Origin: Natronorubrum halophilum
GTDB lineage: Archaea > Halobacteriota > Halobacteria > Halobacteriales > Natrialbaceae
Direction: 5' to 3'
Assembly: GCF_003670115.1 (NCBI RefSeq)
Contig: NZ_QQTY01000005.1
Coordinates: 62,001 to 126,000 of the forward strand
Length of the DNA: 64,000 bases
The notes under the pieces: model-generated
Seen by the model: the letters and a program-made list of their open reading frames with translations, nothing else
Database searches by the model: none
What the model was told of the DNA's origin: nothing
Shown here: piece by piece, positions 44,654 to 52,555 of the stretch
Position numbering within the stretch: the stretch's first letter is position 1
Layout: the number at the start of each line of letters is the position of its first letter
Made by a program: the position numbers and the translations under genes

Positions 44654-45182
44654 GTGCGCCGAGTGCGGGATGAACACCGCTCCCGGTCGTCGCGTCTGTA
44701 AGGACTGTTCGATGATGGACCGACACGGAACCCCATCGGATCACACCAGCACCCAGACTGACGACGGCGTCTACTGCTGGGTCCAGGATATCGAAGAGAC
44801 CTGGCACGCCTCGATGTATTTCGAGGGCTCGAGCCACGCTGCGGCTTGCGGTGAACTCCTCGAGACTCCCGTGGCCGACGTCAAGGACGACCCACGGCAC
44901 CTCGACGAGACTCACACCTGCGACGCCTGCGAACAGTACCTCGAGGCCGACGAAGCCGAGACGACCGTCCCAGACGGCGGCGAGTTCGCGACGGCGAGCG
45001 AGCTCCGAGCCGACGGCGGTGAGCGAATCGACGATTCGGGATCTTCGGCAGACCACAGTTCTGCCGGTGGTCTCGAGGAAGTGTTCCGCCGCGAGACGAT
45101 CGTCGCGACCGACGACGGGATCGCGATCGGCGCGGATGCTGACCCAGCGCGTTTCGAACGCGAGCGGGGTGAGTCACAATGA
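44643..45182 (+). CDS. Zinc-finger protein of the small-gene operon
   Basis: A 179-residue protein with an N-terminal zinc finger (CAEC and CKDC, residues 5-22), a central part with further Cys (HAAACGELL, THTCDACEQYLEADEAE) that may bind a second zinc, and an acidic tail ending GLEEVFRRETIVATDDGIAI. No family is recognised. ATG 44643 is preferred over a GTG two codons earlier. Confidence 0.65.
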   Translation: MPSKCAECGMNTAPGRRVCKDCSMMDRHGTPSDHTSTQTDDGVYCWVQDIEETWHASMYFEGSSHAAACGELLETPVADVKDDPRHLDETHTCDACEQYLEADEAETTVPDGGEFATASELRADGGERIDDSGSSADHSSAGGLEEVFRRETIVATDDGIAIGADADPARFERERGESQ

Positions 45183-45499
45183 CTGGCTCCAGTACTGCCT
45201 CGAGCGGCACTGAACGGTTCACTCAAAATGTAGATATCTGGCTAGGTCAGATCGACAGCGACCACTCGTGGCCGCACTTCGGACAAGCGAAGTCCGCTAT
45301 TGTCTCTCCATCAGAGACATACTTTTCGAGCTTCTCACCCAACCCGTCATCACAATTAGGACATCTAGACAACATTCAGCGATCTGTTTCTAACGATCTG
45401 AGACGAATCAGTCTGGTCCCCCGTTATGTTGGTGGATTAATCGGCGATGGCCGTTCACTACAGCCGGACACCGACCACAAGAGCGGTGGTTCGCAATGA
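45179..45499 (+). CDS. Open frame spanning an antisense zinc-finger gene
   Basis: A 106-residue frame coupled by ATGA to both neighbours (MTGSSTASSGTERF at the start, DTDHKSGGSQ at the end), but the middle runs through the antisense gene at 45247-45375 and looks non-native (SSFSPNPSSQLGHLDNIQRS). It is read as an older small operon gene into which a segment was inserted. The product may be meaningless. Confidence 0.35.
   Translation: MTGSSTASSGTERFTQNVDIWLGQIDSDHSWPHFGQAKSAIVSPSETYFSSFSPNPSSQLGHLDNIQRSVSNDLRRISLVPRYVGGLIGDGRSLQPDTDHKSGGSQ
45247..45375 (-). CDS. Micro zinc-finger protein, antisense in the operon
   Basis: A 42-residue protein with CPNC near residue 5 and CPKCGHEW near residue 31, a clean zinc-ribbon micro-protein. 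It is opposite in direction to the whole operon and is the second such case in this element (see 29090). Function unknown. Confidence 0.65.
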   Translation of the reverse strand: MLSRCPNCDDGLGEKLEKYVSDGETIADFACPKCGHEWSLSI

Positions 45500-46230
45500 G
45501 CACCGAGACTGCCGACGTCCTCGAGGGCGTCTTCGCCGTCGACGAAGGAGACGACGTCCACCTGGCTGTCCGAAACTACGAGTGGGCGAGCCCCTACGAA
45601 GTCACGGATGTCGATCACGTCGAATGGATCGGCGCGACTGGCGAGACCTGGACGACTCGAGAGGTCCTCGTCGAGGGCGGCTACGGATCGACCTTCGCGG
45701 TCGCAGCTGTTGAAGGTGATCAGGATCTCGAACTCCGTCGTCACCCAGGCGGACAGAAACGCGGTGATCTCGTGCAGTTCGAGCCCGTCGGCGAGAGCGG
45801 CACCTCCACCGAGGGCGACACCACGGAGTTGTCAGAGGCACCAGACGTCGACCTCGAGGAGGACGCTGCGGACGACGATGGATCCGGCGACGACGTCCAG
45901 GAGGAAACCGACGCCGAAGAGATCACCGTCGACGGCGTCGATGACGTTCAAGGCGATAATGAGATCGAGGTCGCACTCCCCGATGGAGTGGGCCCTGACG
46001 ATGTCGAAGCAGCCGTCGATGAACACTACGGCCTTGGCGACGTCGCCGATGAGATCGGCGTCACTCGCGGACGTGCGCGAACAATCACGGTTGCACTCGG
46101 TTGCTACGGTGACGTCTCCGATGTCCCATCCGACCGAGGATTGATCGATCCGCGAGCGCTCGGATTGCTCGTCCTGGTCGTCGGGATGGTGTTCACTGCC
46201 GCGATCGCCCTTGGGGTGAACGCGGCATGA
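45496..46230 (+). CDS. Membrane-anchored protein of the element
   Basis: A 244-residue protein. Residues 1-95 form a beta domain (EGVFAVDEGDDVHLAVRNYE, GETWTTREVLVEGGYGSTF), residues 100-150 are an acidic linker, residues 165-205 a helix-turn-helix-like part (DEHYGLGDVADEIGVTRGRA), and the last 25 a transmembrane helix (ALGLLVLVVGMVFTAAIALGV). A possible link between DNA or regulation and the membrane. No family is recognised. Confidence 0.6.
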   Translation: MSTETADVLEGVFAVDEGDDVHLAVRNYEWASPYEVTDVDHVEWIGATGETWTTREVLVEGGYGSTFAVAAVEGDQDLELRRHPGGQKRGDLVQFEPVGESGTSTEGDTTELSEAPDVDLEEDAADDDGSGDDVQEETDAEEITVDGVDDVQGDNEIEVALPDGVGPDDVEAAVDEHYGLGDVADEIGVTRGRARTITVALGCYGDVSDVPSDRGLIDPRALGLLVLVVGMVFTAAIALGVNAA

Positions 46231-46526
46231 GCACCGTCACCCAGTCCCCGAGCTACGAGGACATCGAAGTCTCCGGTCACTGCCACCGCATGTGGAGTGA
46301 ACGTTCCAACCGACCGGATCTCAACCCGCGAATCGCGTGGCTCGAAGCCGTTCCGGTCGACTACCCATCGATCAAGCCACCAGCACGGTTCGCTCGCTAC
46401 CACGAGGTGACGGGACAGATCCTATTGGCGTGCCCTGACGGCACGCTGGCGACGTGCATCCCGCTGTCGAATCGCTCGCGAGACGAACAACGCTACATCC
46501 GCGACCAATTGGTGAGCGACGAATGA
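46227..46526 (+). CDS. Hypothetical protein
   Basis: A 99-residue protein (EVSGHCHRMWSERSNRPDLN, then FARYHEVTGQILLACPDG), beta-rich with two cysteines and several histidines. Its ATGA overlaps link it to the genes before and after. No family is recognised. Confidence 0.6.
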   Translation: MSTVTQSPSYEDIEVSGHCHRMWSERSNRPDLNPRIAWLEAVPVDYPSIKPPARFARYHEVTGQILLACPDGTLATCIPLSNRSRDEQRYIRDQLVSDE

Positions 46527-46684
46527 GTACCACAAAGACTCCCGCAAATCCCGAATAAAAAGCCGCAGAGACCGTCGAAGAGAAGCGCGATCTGTTCGAT
46601 CGAATCGCCGATGCTGACCTCCCGATCTCGGACGATATCGAACGGATCCTCGAGATCGCTGATGGCGATGGGGGAGACACCTGA
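46523..46684 (+). pseudogene. Small gene with an in-frame stop at codon 12
   Basis: ATG 46523 (overlapping the preceding stop) reads MSTTKTPANPE, then TAA at 46556, then continues in frame KAAETVEEKRDLFDRIADAD and LPISDDIERILEIADGDGG to a TGA at 46684. A CAA (Gln) to TAA change explains it. The downstream part has clear coding character. Without the stop it would be a 53-residue acidic helical protein. Confidence 0.6.
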
Positions 46685-46689
46685 TGTCG

Positions 46690-47927
46690 TCAGTCGTCTC
46701 CCAGCAGCAGCTGCCGGAGAGCAGCGTTCTCGTCGACGGCGTCCTTCGCCTCCATGACGTCGTCGAGGGTGAGATCCTCGATCTCGGCGACCGCGCCAGC
46801 GGACTCCATCCATCGACGCTCGAGTTCGTCGTCTTCGTCGATGGCTCGTTGCGTCATCGCCTGGCCACACCACACACAGACATCGTTCTCCCGGGGTGTC
46901 TCCCGATCGCACCGGGGACAGACAAGCGGGGCGAGGTCCTCGTGTTCGTCTTCCTGGACGTCGATACCGTGGGCCTTTGCGATCTCTCTGTCGTTGGCGT
47001 CGCCGAAGACGCTGATATACCGGGATGCGATATCGGATCCACGCGTCCAGCCGTGGTGATCCTCGAGATGAGCCTGGGAGACGCCTTGACTGGCGAGATG
47101 GGACGCCGAGGACTTCCGGAAGCTCGAGGGCGTGACCGGCCGCTCAACATCGGCCTTTCGGGCCTTCTCTTTCAGGATGTCGCGTATGCGGTTGTTCGTG
47201 ACCGAGTCGCCAGTCGAGAGGTTGCACCACAACGGATCGTCACGATCGCCGGGGTGGACTTCGAGCCAGCGGTTGACGTATGGGACCGACGGGATCAGGA
47301 CGGGCGAGCGGCGTCCAGTCTTTCCATCGACGGTGACCTGCAGCCCGTACTTGTGGTCGGAGATTTGCTTCGGTGTGAGGTCGAACAATTCGTAGGGCCG
47401 GGGTCCGAGATCCCAGGCGAGGGCGATCAGGGGGCGATCAGGGCGCGATCGCGAAGGTTCGCACATGCATTGATCATTGGCAGGATTTCCTCTTCCCATC
47501 GGAGCATGTCGCTGGGATCGGGAGCCGGATCGTAGTTGCTGGGGTAGCCACCAGGGACCCACTCGAGGCTCTCGGGGATTTCGTCGACGTCGTCGTCGCT
47601 GGCGAGCTTTCCGAACTGGCGGAGAGTAACGCGATAGTCCTTGTTGGTCTCCGGAGAGTTGGCCTTCTCGGTGTTGATCCAAGCGACGAGTTGTTCGGCA
47701 GCGCTGCGGTCCTCGAGGGCGTCTGCGAGACCACCGACTTCTTGGGCCATCTTCACTGCACGCATGAGGTACTTGTCGTGAGCGAAGTCACCGTACTTCG
47801 ACGGACCGAGGATACGGATCTGGTCGGACATTCGTCGGAGCGCTTCGGCATCATCCTGACTCATATCTTCGACGCTGTCGATGCGCTCGCGGAGTCGCTT
47901 AATCGACTGTTCCGGGTTCGCGGTCAT
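46690..47927 (-). pseudogene. Tyrosine recombinase (integrase) with frameshift
   Basis: N-terminal SAM-like DNA-binding region: MTANPEQSIKRLRERIDSVE to ANLRDRALIA (about 166 codons), then the frame is lost at an 11-bp tandem duplication (47422-47443). Removing one copy restores ALIALAWDLGPRPYELFDL with the first catalytic Arg, then SSFRKSSASHL (Arg of box II, with Ser at the usual first His), HHGWTRGSDIASRYI with the Tyr, and a C-terminal zinc finger (CPRC, CVWC). It is next to the right att site and is surely the element's integrase, now probably inactive. Confidence 0.88.
47422..47443. repeat. 11-bp tandem duplication in the integrase gene
   Basis: GGCGATCAGGG occurs twice in direct tandem (47422-47432, 47433-47443). 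The extra 11 bases shift the integrase frame. Deleting one copy gives a continuous protein across the catalytic Arg region. Confidence 0.9.
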
Positions 47928-47929
47928 AA

Positions 47930-47942
47930 CTTATACTATAAG
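47930..47942. promoter_or_regulatory. Palindrome at the integrase start
   Basis: CTTATA-C-TATAAG is a perfect palindrome apart from its centre base, within 15 bases upstream of the integrase ATG. It is both promoter-like and operator-like and may bind a repressor of integration. Confidence 0.4.
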
Positions 47943-47960
47943 AGTGGGCATGTGAAGATC

Positions 47961-47983
47961 GGGTTTGGATCCCTTCCCGGGCA
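47961..47983 (+). other. attR: right attachment site (tRNA-Met 3' end copy)
   Basis: 23 bases matching 25264-25286 with three substitutions, ending in CCCGGGCA like the tRNA acceptor end; similarity stops exactly after the discriminator base. It lies 34 bases upstream of the integrase start codon. The following 48000-48350 holds no gene I can support. Confidence 0.7.
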
Positions 47984-48350
47984 TGCTTCTCAAAGACGCC
48001 ACGAACCGAACGTGAGTGGCGAGACTGAGAAGCGTTCCCGGGTCCTCGAGAGTAAGCGTCGCGAACGATCGAGGGCACTGAAGAGCTTCACTCTTCCGGA
48101 GGTTCGCAGCCCTCTCTGGATGCGCCTCGAGTGGTGTGCGTGAACGAACCGGATCGGTGCCGTCGAACACCCGCTTCTCGAATCGATCACAGGAAAGAAG
48201 TCGTTGCCGTTGACCGGCAGTATCTCCCATCCCGGTAATACTCTAATAACCGTTTTGGACGTCGATAAGACCGTCTTAGCGTGGAGTAGGAGCCACTTCG
48301 TCCACCGTACCATTCACCAGTTTTATGTGCCATAGAGTGCCATGGCGTGT

Positions 48351-48647
48351 ATGGGTACGGGGGTACCACCGAGTCACAGCATCGTTACACAGATCGCAAC
48401 AGCCGAGCGGATCGCACCGATAGACCTCGAGACGCCGCTACACGACGTCATCGATCCCGACGCGCTCGACCGACTGATCGCGTCGAGCGACCACGGCTCG
48501 AGCGTCGACACGGTCGTGGTCGAGTTTACCTATTACGGATACACGGTGCAGGTCAACGGAGCGGGGGCGGTCGAAATCCGTCCGGCAGAGCAAACCACCG
48601 ACTCGAATTCGGGCGTGGATTCGACGGAAGACGCTCACGGGGATTGA
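48351..48647 (+). CDS. HalOD1 output-domain protein
   Basis: A 98-residue HalOD1 protein: TQIATAERIAPIDLETPLHD, VIDPDALDRLI, VVEFTYYGYTVQVNGAGAVE. TTTTATGT at 48321-48328 is a TATA box 23-30 bases before ATG 48351, which selects this start over ATG 48342. It sits just outside the element. Confidence 0.83.
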   Translation: MGTGVPPSHSIVTQIATAERIAPIDLETPLHDVIDPDALDRLIASSDHGSSVDTVVVEFTYYGYTVQVNGAGAVEIRPAEQTTDSNSGVDSTEDAHGD

Positions 48648-48911
48648 TTCCACGCGACAGTCGGTCCCGTCAGATACTGTAGACCCGCTTTTGGGCGACG
48701 CGTTCTCGAGCGACCGGCGTTCGATTCGGACGGCGAGTGAAAACTCCGGCGTGAGTCCAGCCGAACGAGATACCGCGTGGACGGTCTTGGCTGGTGACAG
48801 CGGTTCGATGTAGCAGGCGCTGTCAGCCATTCTGTTCGTGTACGTCCTCGAGAACGAACTGGCGAGTTATCCCGGCGACATACCGCTGAGAGTAGAAGAG
48901 GAACGCTCGAG

Positions 48912-49211
48912 TTACACCGACGTGACGGTAATCTCGCTATCAGCAGTAATCGTTACCTGACAATCGTTGTATTCGAACGTCACCAATCCCCCGGTTCGGA
49001 GTCCGTTCGCCCGCGGTTCGAACAACCGCTCGAGCGCGTCGGCGTTGATCGTGTAGTGAAGCGGATCGAGCCCCGTCACCTCTTCGTTACAGAACGCCGC
49101 GACGGCCTCGACGACGGCGACGCTGAGTGGTTCGTTATCGAGTCGATCGTATTGTACTGTGTATTGTTCTTCCGTTGATACGGACGGTGATCGTGAAGTC
49201 ATTTCAGTCAT
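48912..49211 (-). CDS. HalOD1 output-domain protein
   Basis: A 99-residue HalOD1 protein: SVAVVEAVAAFCNEEVTGLD, LHYTINADALERLFEPR, GLVTFEYNDCQVTITADS. It is transcribed in the same direction as the large PAS/GAF regulator behind it but 123 bases downstream of that gene, and may work in the same signalling. Start 49211 or 49202. Confidence 0.8.
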   Translation of the reverse strand: MTEMTSRSPSVSTEEQYTVQYDRLDNEPLSVAVVEAVAAFCNEEVTGLDPLHYTINADALERLFEPRANGLRTGGLVTFEYNDCQVTITADSEITVTSV

Positions 49212-49334
49212 TAGTTCTGCGCACCCCCAGTGCGGTCTATGGAAAGACGACTCGACCTTCACGAGTGGTCGTAAAGAACCTGACTGTTAACTGTATAACC
49301 GGCAATGAGATCTGTGGTTAAACAGTTAACCACG

Positions 49335-52300
49335 TTACGACGAGCCGTCGAACAGCGCGGTAAAGAGCTTCTGTTCGGCGGCTCTGACGTGTTTGTGGAA
49401 GGCGGGCGGAGAGATCGAAAGCGAGTCGGCGAGTCCTTCGCCGGTCGTCTGGCGCGGCCACTCGAAAAACCCGCCGTGGTAGGCCGTCTGGACGACCTCC
49501 CGTTGTCTGTCGGTCAGCCGCTCGAGTAGCGCGTTCCGAGCGGAGATGTCGATCGCCGACGGATCGTCCGTCGACTGCTCGCGCCGGGCGATCAGGGACG
49601 CGGCGAATCCGCGGCGGCTGAGGCCCGACAGCACGCCCCTGATCTCGATCGTTTCCGGGACGTCGATGATCGCTCTCGTCTCCGATCCGTCGGTTACGAA
49701 CGAGCGAAGCGTTCCGCCGTGAGAGTCGACGACGGTGCCGAGGAACGGCTCCGTACACTGGAGTTGCAACAGCGTTTCCGCATCGGTTTCAGCGATCACC
49801 GAGATGGTACGAACGCCCTCGATATCGGTGAGGTCGTCAGCGGCGTCGCTGGAGACCGCGCTATCGGTTACGACGAACACAGTCGGCGAGCCGTCGGCCC
49901 GGAGCGTTGCTCCCTCGAACTCGACGCGCGAACCCAATCGCTCGGCGAGTCGACACAGCGGCGAGTCTCCCTCGAGTTCGAGTTCGAGTTCGATCGTAGC
50001 GATGCCATCAACCCCCAGTGTGGGTTTCCGTTTGACGGCGTCGATCGCGTAGCCGATGGTCTCGCCGAGATCGGCGAGCATCGAGCGAAGCGGCCCATCG
50101 AAGGCGTCTCGGTCGTCGCTGTAGAGTGATAACACGCCGTAGAGGAAGCCGTCGTACACGAGCGGAACGGTGTACACCGACTGAATGTTTCGAGAGAGCG
50201 CCTCGGCCCGCCACGTGCCATCGCGAACCGAGTCAGCGGCGTTCTCGACGTACACTGGAGTCTGCGTGCGCGCCGAGCGCCCCGTCGGTTCGGCCGCCGA
50301 ATCGTCGACCGTCGTGACCGTGATCGCATCGAGGTAGCCCCGCTCGAGTCCGGCCTGAGCCTGGCTGTTGAGCTGATTCCCGCTCGGGTCCGGTTCGCCG
50401 ATCCAGACGAACGAACAGGCCTCGAGCGCGGCGAGTCGGTCGCAGATTCCCTGTTCGATCTCGGTCCGGGAGTCGGCCATCAGGAGCAACTGTTCGATGT
50501 CCTGGCGGATTTGGTTCGCGTCGTTCAGTCGCTCGAGGTGCGTGTTTTGCTGTTTGAGTTCGCGTTCGCGCCCGTGCAGACGGCGCGTGCGACCGATCCG
50601 ATCGAGTGCAGTTTCCGCCGTCGCGGCGAACAGCTTGGCCAGTTCGAACGTGTTCTCGTCGTACTGGCCCGGCGCTGGATCGTGAGCGATGAGGATGCCG
50701 TGTTCGCCGATCGGAATGTAGAGCCCACTCCGGGCGGCCGTCGTCCGGTCGTACACTCGCTTCGATTCCCTGACGTCGTCGAATCGGGCCGGCGTTTCGG
50801 TGATGAACGTCTCCCACGCGATGCTCCCATTGGGTTGTAGTTGCGGCGGGGTTCCGATTGCTGCCTCGAGACCGTGTGAGTACGCCGTCGGAACGAGTTC
50901 GTTTCGCTGCTCGTCGAAGCGGTAGACGACGCTCTCGAGATCGAGGACGTCGGTTGCTACGTCGACCATGTACTCACAGGCGGCCTGCTTCGATTCGACG
51001 GTCAGCAGGTGGGTGGTCGCCTCCTGCAGGGCGTTCAACGCCTCCTGGTACTGGGCGCGCTCCGTCACGTCGACGGCGGTCCCGATAACTCGCTCGACGC
51101 TGCCGTCCGCGGTGATCGGTCGACACCACGTCTCGAACACTCGATCCTCGAGGACGATCGGCGAATGGGTCGCCTGTCCGTCCAGCGCGGCCCGCAAATC
51201 GGCTCGAATCGCGGGTCGATCTTCGAAGACGTCGAACAGCGACTCGCCGACGATGTCGCCGGAGGACGTCTCGATGCGTTCGAGCGCCCGCCCCTCCGCG
51301 AGCGTGATCGTCCCGTCGCCGTCGAACACGAAGAGGACGACGGGAACGTTCTGGACGACCGCCTCGAGCCGTTCGGTTCGTTCTTCCAGTTCCCGTTCGC
51401 GCTCGATCCGATCGGTGACGTCGCGGAAGTAGACGGAGATTCCGGACAGGGAGGGATAGATGTGGACGTTGTACCAGCGACTGTCCGGCTCGTAGTATCG
51501 CTCGAGAGAGACGGGCTCTTGCGTCTGCATCGCCTCGACTGCCGCGTCCTCGAAGGCCGTTTCCCGGAGAGCCGGAAAGAGATCGCTGATCGATCGTCCG
51601 AGGGCGTCCGACGGCTCGATGTCGAGGAGGGAGCCGGCCCGGTCGTTGACGTACGTAAACTGCCACTCAGAGTCGAGCGAGAAGAACGCATCGGACACTC
51701 GTTTGAACGATTCGTCCAGTTCCTGTTGGACCTGATGACGGTCCGTAATGTCCCGAATCGAGGCGACGACGCCGCCGATATCGTCGTCCTCGAGCCGGTT
51801 CGTGATCTCCGTTTCGTGGATGTACCACGAGCCGTTGGCGTGCTGGCAGCGATAGTCGATGGTCGCCGTCGCGCCGGATTCGCGCGAACAGATGTCGTCG
51901 AACTCGGACCGAACTGCCGGCGTATCGTTCGGGTGAACGTAGTCCGTGATCTGGCTGCCGAGCAGCGCGTCCGCGTCGTACCCGCTGACCCGTTCGACCG
52001 ACGGACCGACGGCGGCGATCGTCCCGTCGGCGTCGATGACGAGCAGGAGATCCGACGACTGATCGAGCAGCGCCTGATACCACGTTTCCTGCCGCGTGCG
52101 CGCCCGGCGCGCTGTAACGAGCCGAACGGCCTGTTGAATCTGGTGTGCGAGTACCGCTGGCTCCGCGACCGTCGATTTGGAGACCACCGACGTCGCGCCC
52201 GCCGACTGCAGTCGATCGATCGCTTCGCAATCCGCCGAATCGACGGCGTAGACGACCGGACAGGTTTCATCGGTCGCGGCGAGAATCTCTCGCTCGTCCG

Positions 52301-52481
52301 TGAGTACACAGTCCGTCGCATCGAGCCGTCCGTCCTCGAGCTCGGACGGCGTTTCGAGCGGACCCCGAACGGTGATGTCCCCGTTCTCGAGCGCCGTCGT
52401 CGCCCGCCGGAGCCACGTCGACGACCCGATCGCGAGGGCTCGGACCGGGGTCGTCTCGGGGTTCTCGAGACCGCGGTTCAT
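49335..52481 (-). CDS. PAS/GAF sensor with bacterio-opsin-activator-type HTH
   Basis: A 1048-residue one-component regulator. Residues 15-120 look like a degenerate receiver. PAS domains follow at about 130-255 (LLDQSSDLLLVIDADGTIAA), 258-365 and 375-480. GAF domains lie at about 490-640 and 665-820. A bat-type region is near 830-960, and a C-terminal HTH_10 at about 980-1045 (LLERLTDRQREVVQTAYHGG, then ADSLSISPPAFHKHVRAAEQ). Such Bat-like regulators respond to light, redox or oxygen in haloarchaea; the signal here is unknown. It has no kinase domain. Confidence 0.88.
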   Translation of the reverse strand: MNRGLENPETTPVRALAIGSSTWLRRATTALENGDITVRGPLETPSELEDGRLDATDCVLTDEREILAATDETCPVVYAVDSADCEAIDRLQSAGATSVVSKSTVAEPAVLAHQIQQAVRLVTARRARTRQETWYQALLDQSSDLLLVIDADGTIAAVGPSVERVSGYDADALLGSQITDYVHPNDTPAVRSEFDDICSRESGATATIDYRCQHANGSWYIHETEITNRLEDDDIGGVVASIRDITDRHQVQQELDESFKRVSDAFFSLDSEWQFTYVNDRAGSLLDIEPSDALGRSISDLFPALRETAFEDAAVEAMQTQEPVSLERYYEPDSRWYNVHIYPSLSGISVYFRDVTDRIERERELEERTERLEAVVQNVPVVLFVFDGDGTITLAEGRALERIETSSGDIVGESLFDVFEDRPAIRADLRAALDGQATHSPIVLEDRVFETWCRPITADGSVERVIGTAVDVTERAQYQEALNALQEATTHLLTVESKQAACEYMVDVATDVLDLESVVYRFDEQRNELVPTAYSHGLEAAIGTPPQLQPNGSIAWETFITETPARFDDVRESKRVYDRTTAARSGLYIPIGEHGILIAHDPAPGQYDENTFELAKLFAATAETALDRIGRTRRLHGRERELKQQNTHLERLNDANQIRQDIEQLLLMADSRTEIEQGICDRLAALEACSFVWIGEPDPSGNQLNSQAQAGLERGYLDAITVTTVDDSAAEPTGRSARTQTPVYVENAADSVRDGTWRAEALSRNIQSVYTVPLVYDGFLYGVLSLYSDDRDAFDGPLRSMLADLGETIGYAIDAVKRKPTLGVDGIATIELELELEGDSPLCRLAERLGSRVEFEGATLRADGSPTVFVVTDSAVSSDAADDLTDIEGVRTISVIAETDAETLLQLQCTEPFLGTVVDSHGGTLRSFVTDGSETRAIIDVPETIEIRGVLSGLSRRGFAASLIARREQSTDDPSAIDISARNALLERLTDRQREVVQTAYHGGFFEWPRQTTGEGLADSLSISPPAFHKHVRAAEQKLFTALFDGSS

Positions 52482-52555
52482 ACGCCCGATGGGGCCGGCA
52501 CGAATAAAAACCTCGTGTTGATTGCAGGTTCAATAAACGCGTGACGGGCGGCAAA

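Larger units (their letters stand above)
25264..47983. mobile_element. Integrative plasmid-like element in tRNA-Met
   Basis: It is bounded on the left by the last 23 bases of tRNA-Met (25264-25286) and on the right by a near-copy (47961-47983, 20/23 identical) next to a tyrosine-recombinase gene. Inside are mcm, orc1/cdc6, winged-helix and TrmB regulators, a J-domain protein, a candidate nuclease-fold protein, and operons of tiny overlapping genes, all reading mainly toward the integrase. No virion or conjugation genes are seen. Pseudogenes and repeated IS ends show it is ageing. Confidence 0.8.

Noticed and set aside
48097-48115. Second candidate att site (GGAGGTTCGCAGCCCTCTCTGG)
   Set aside because: Less similar to the tRNA end than 47961-47983 and lacks the CCCGGGCA end.
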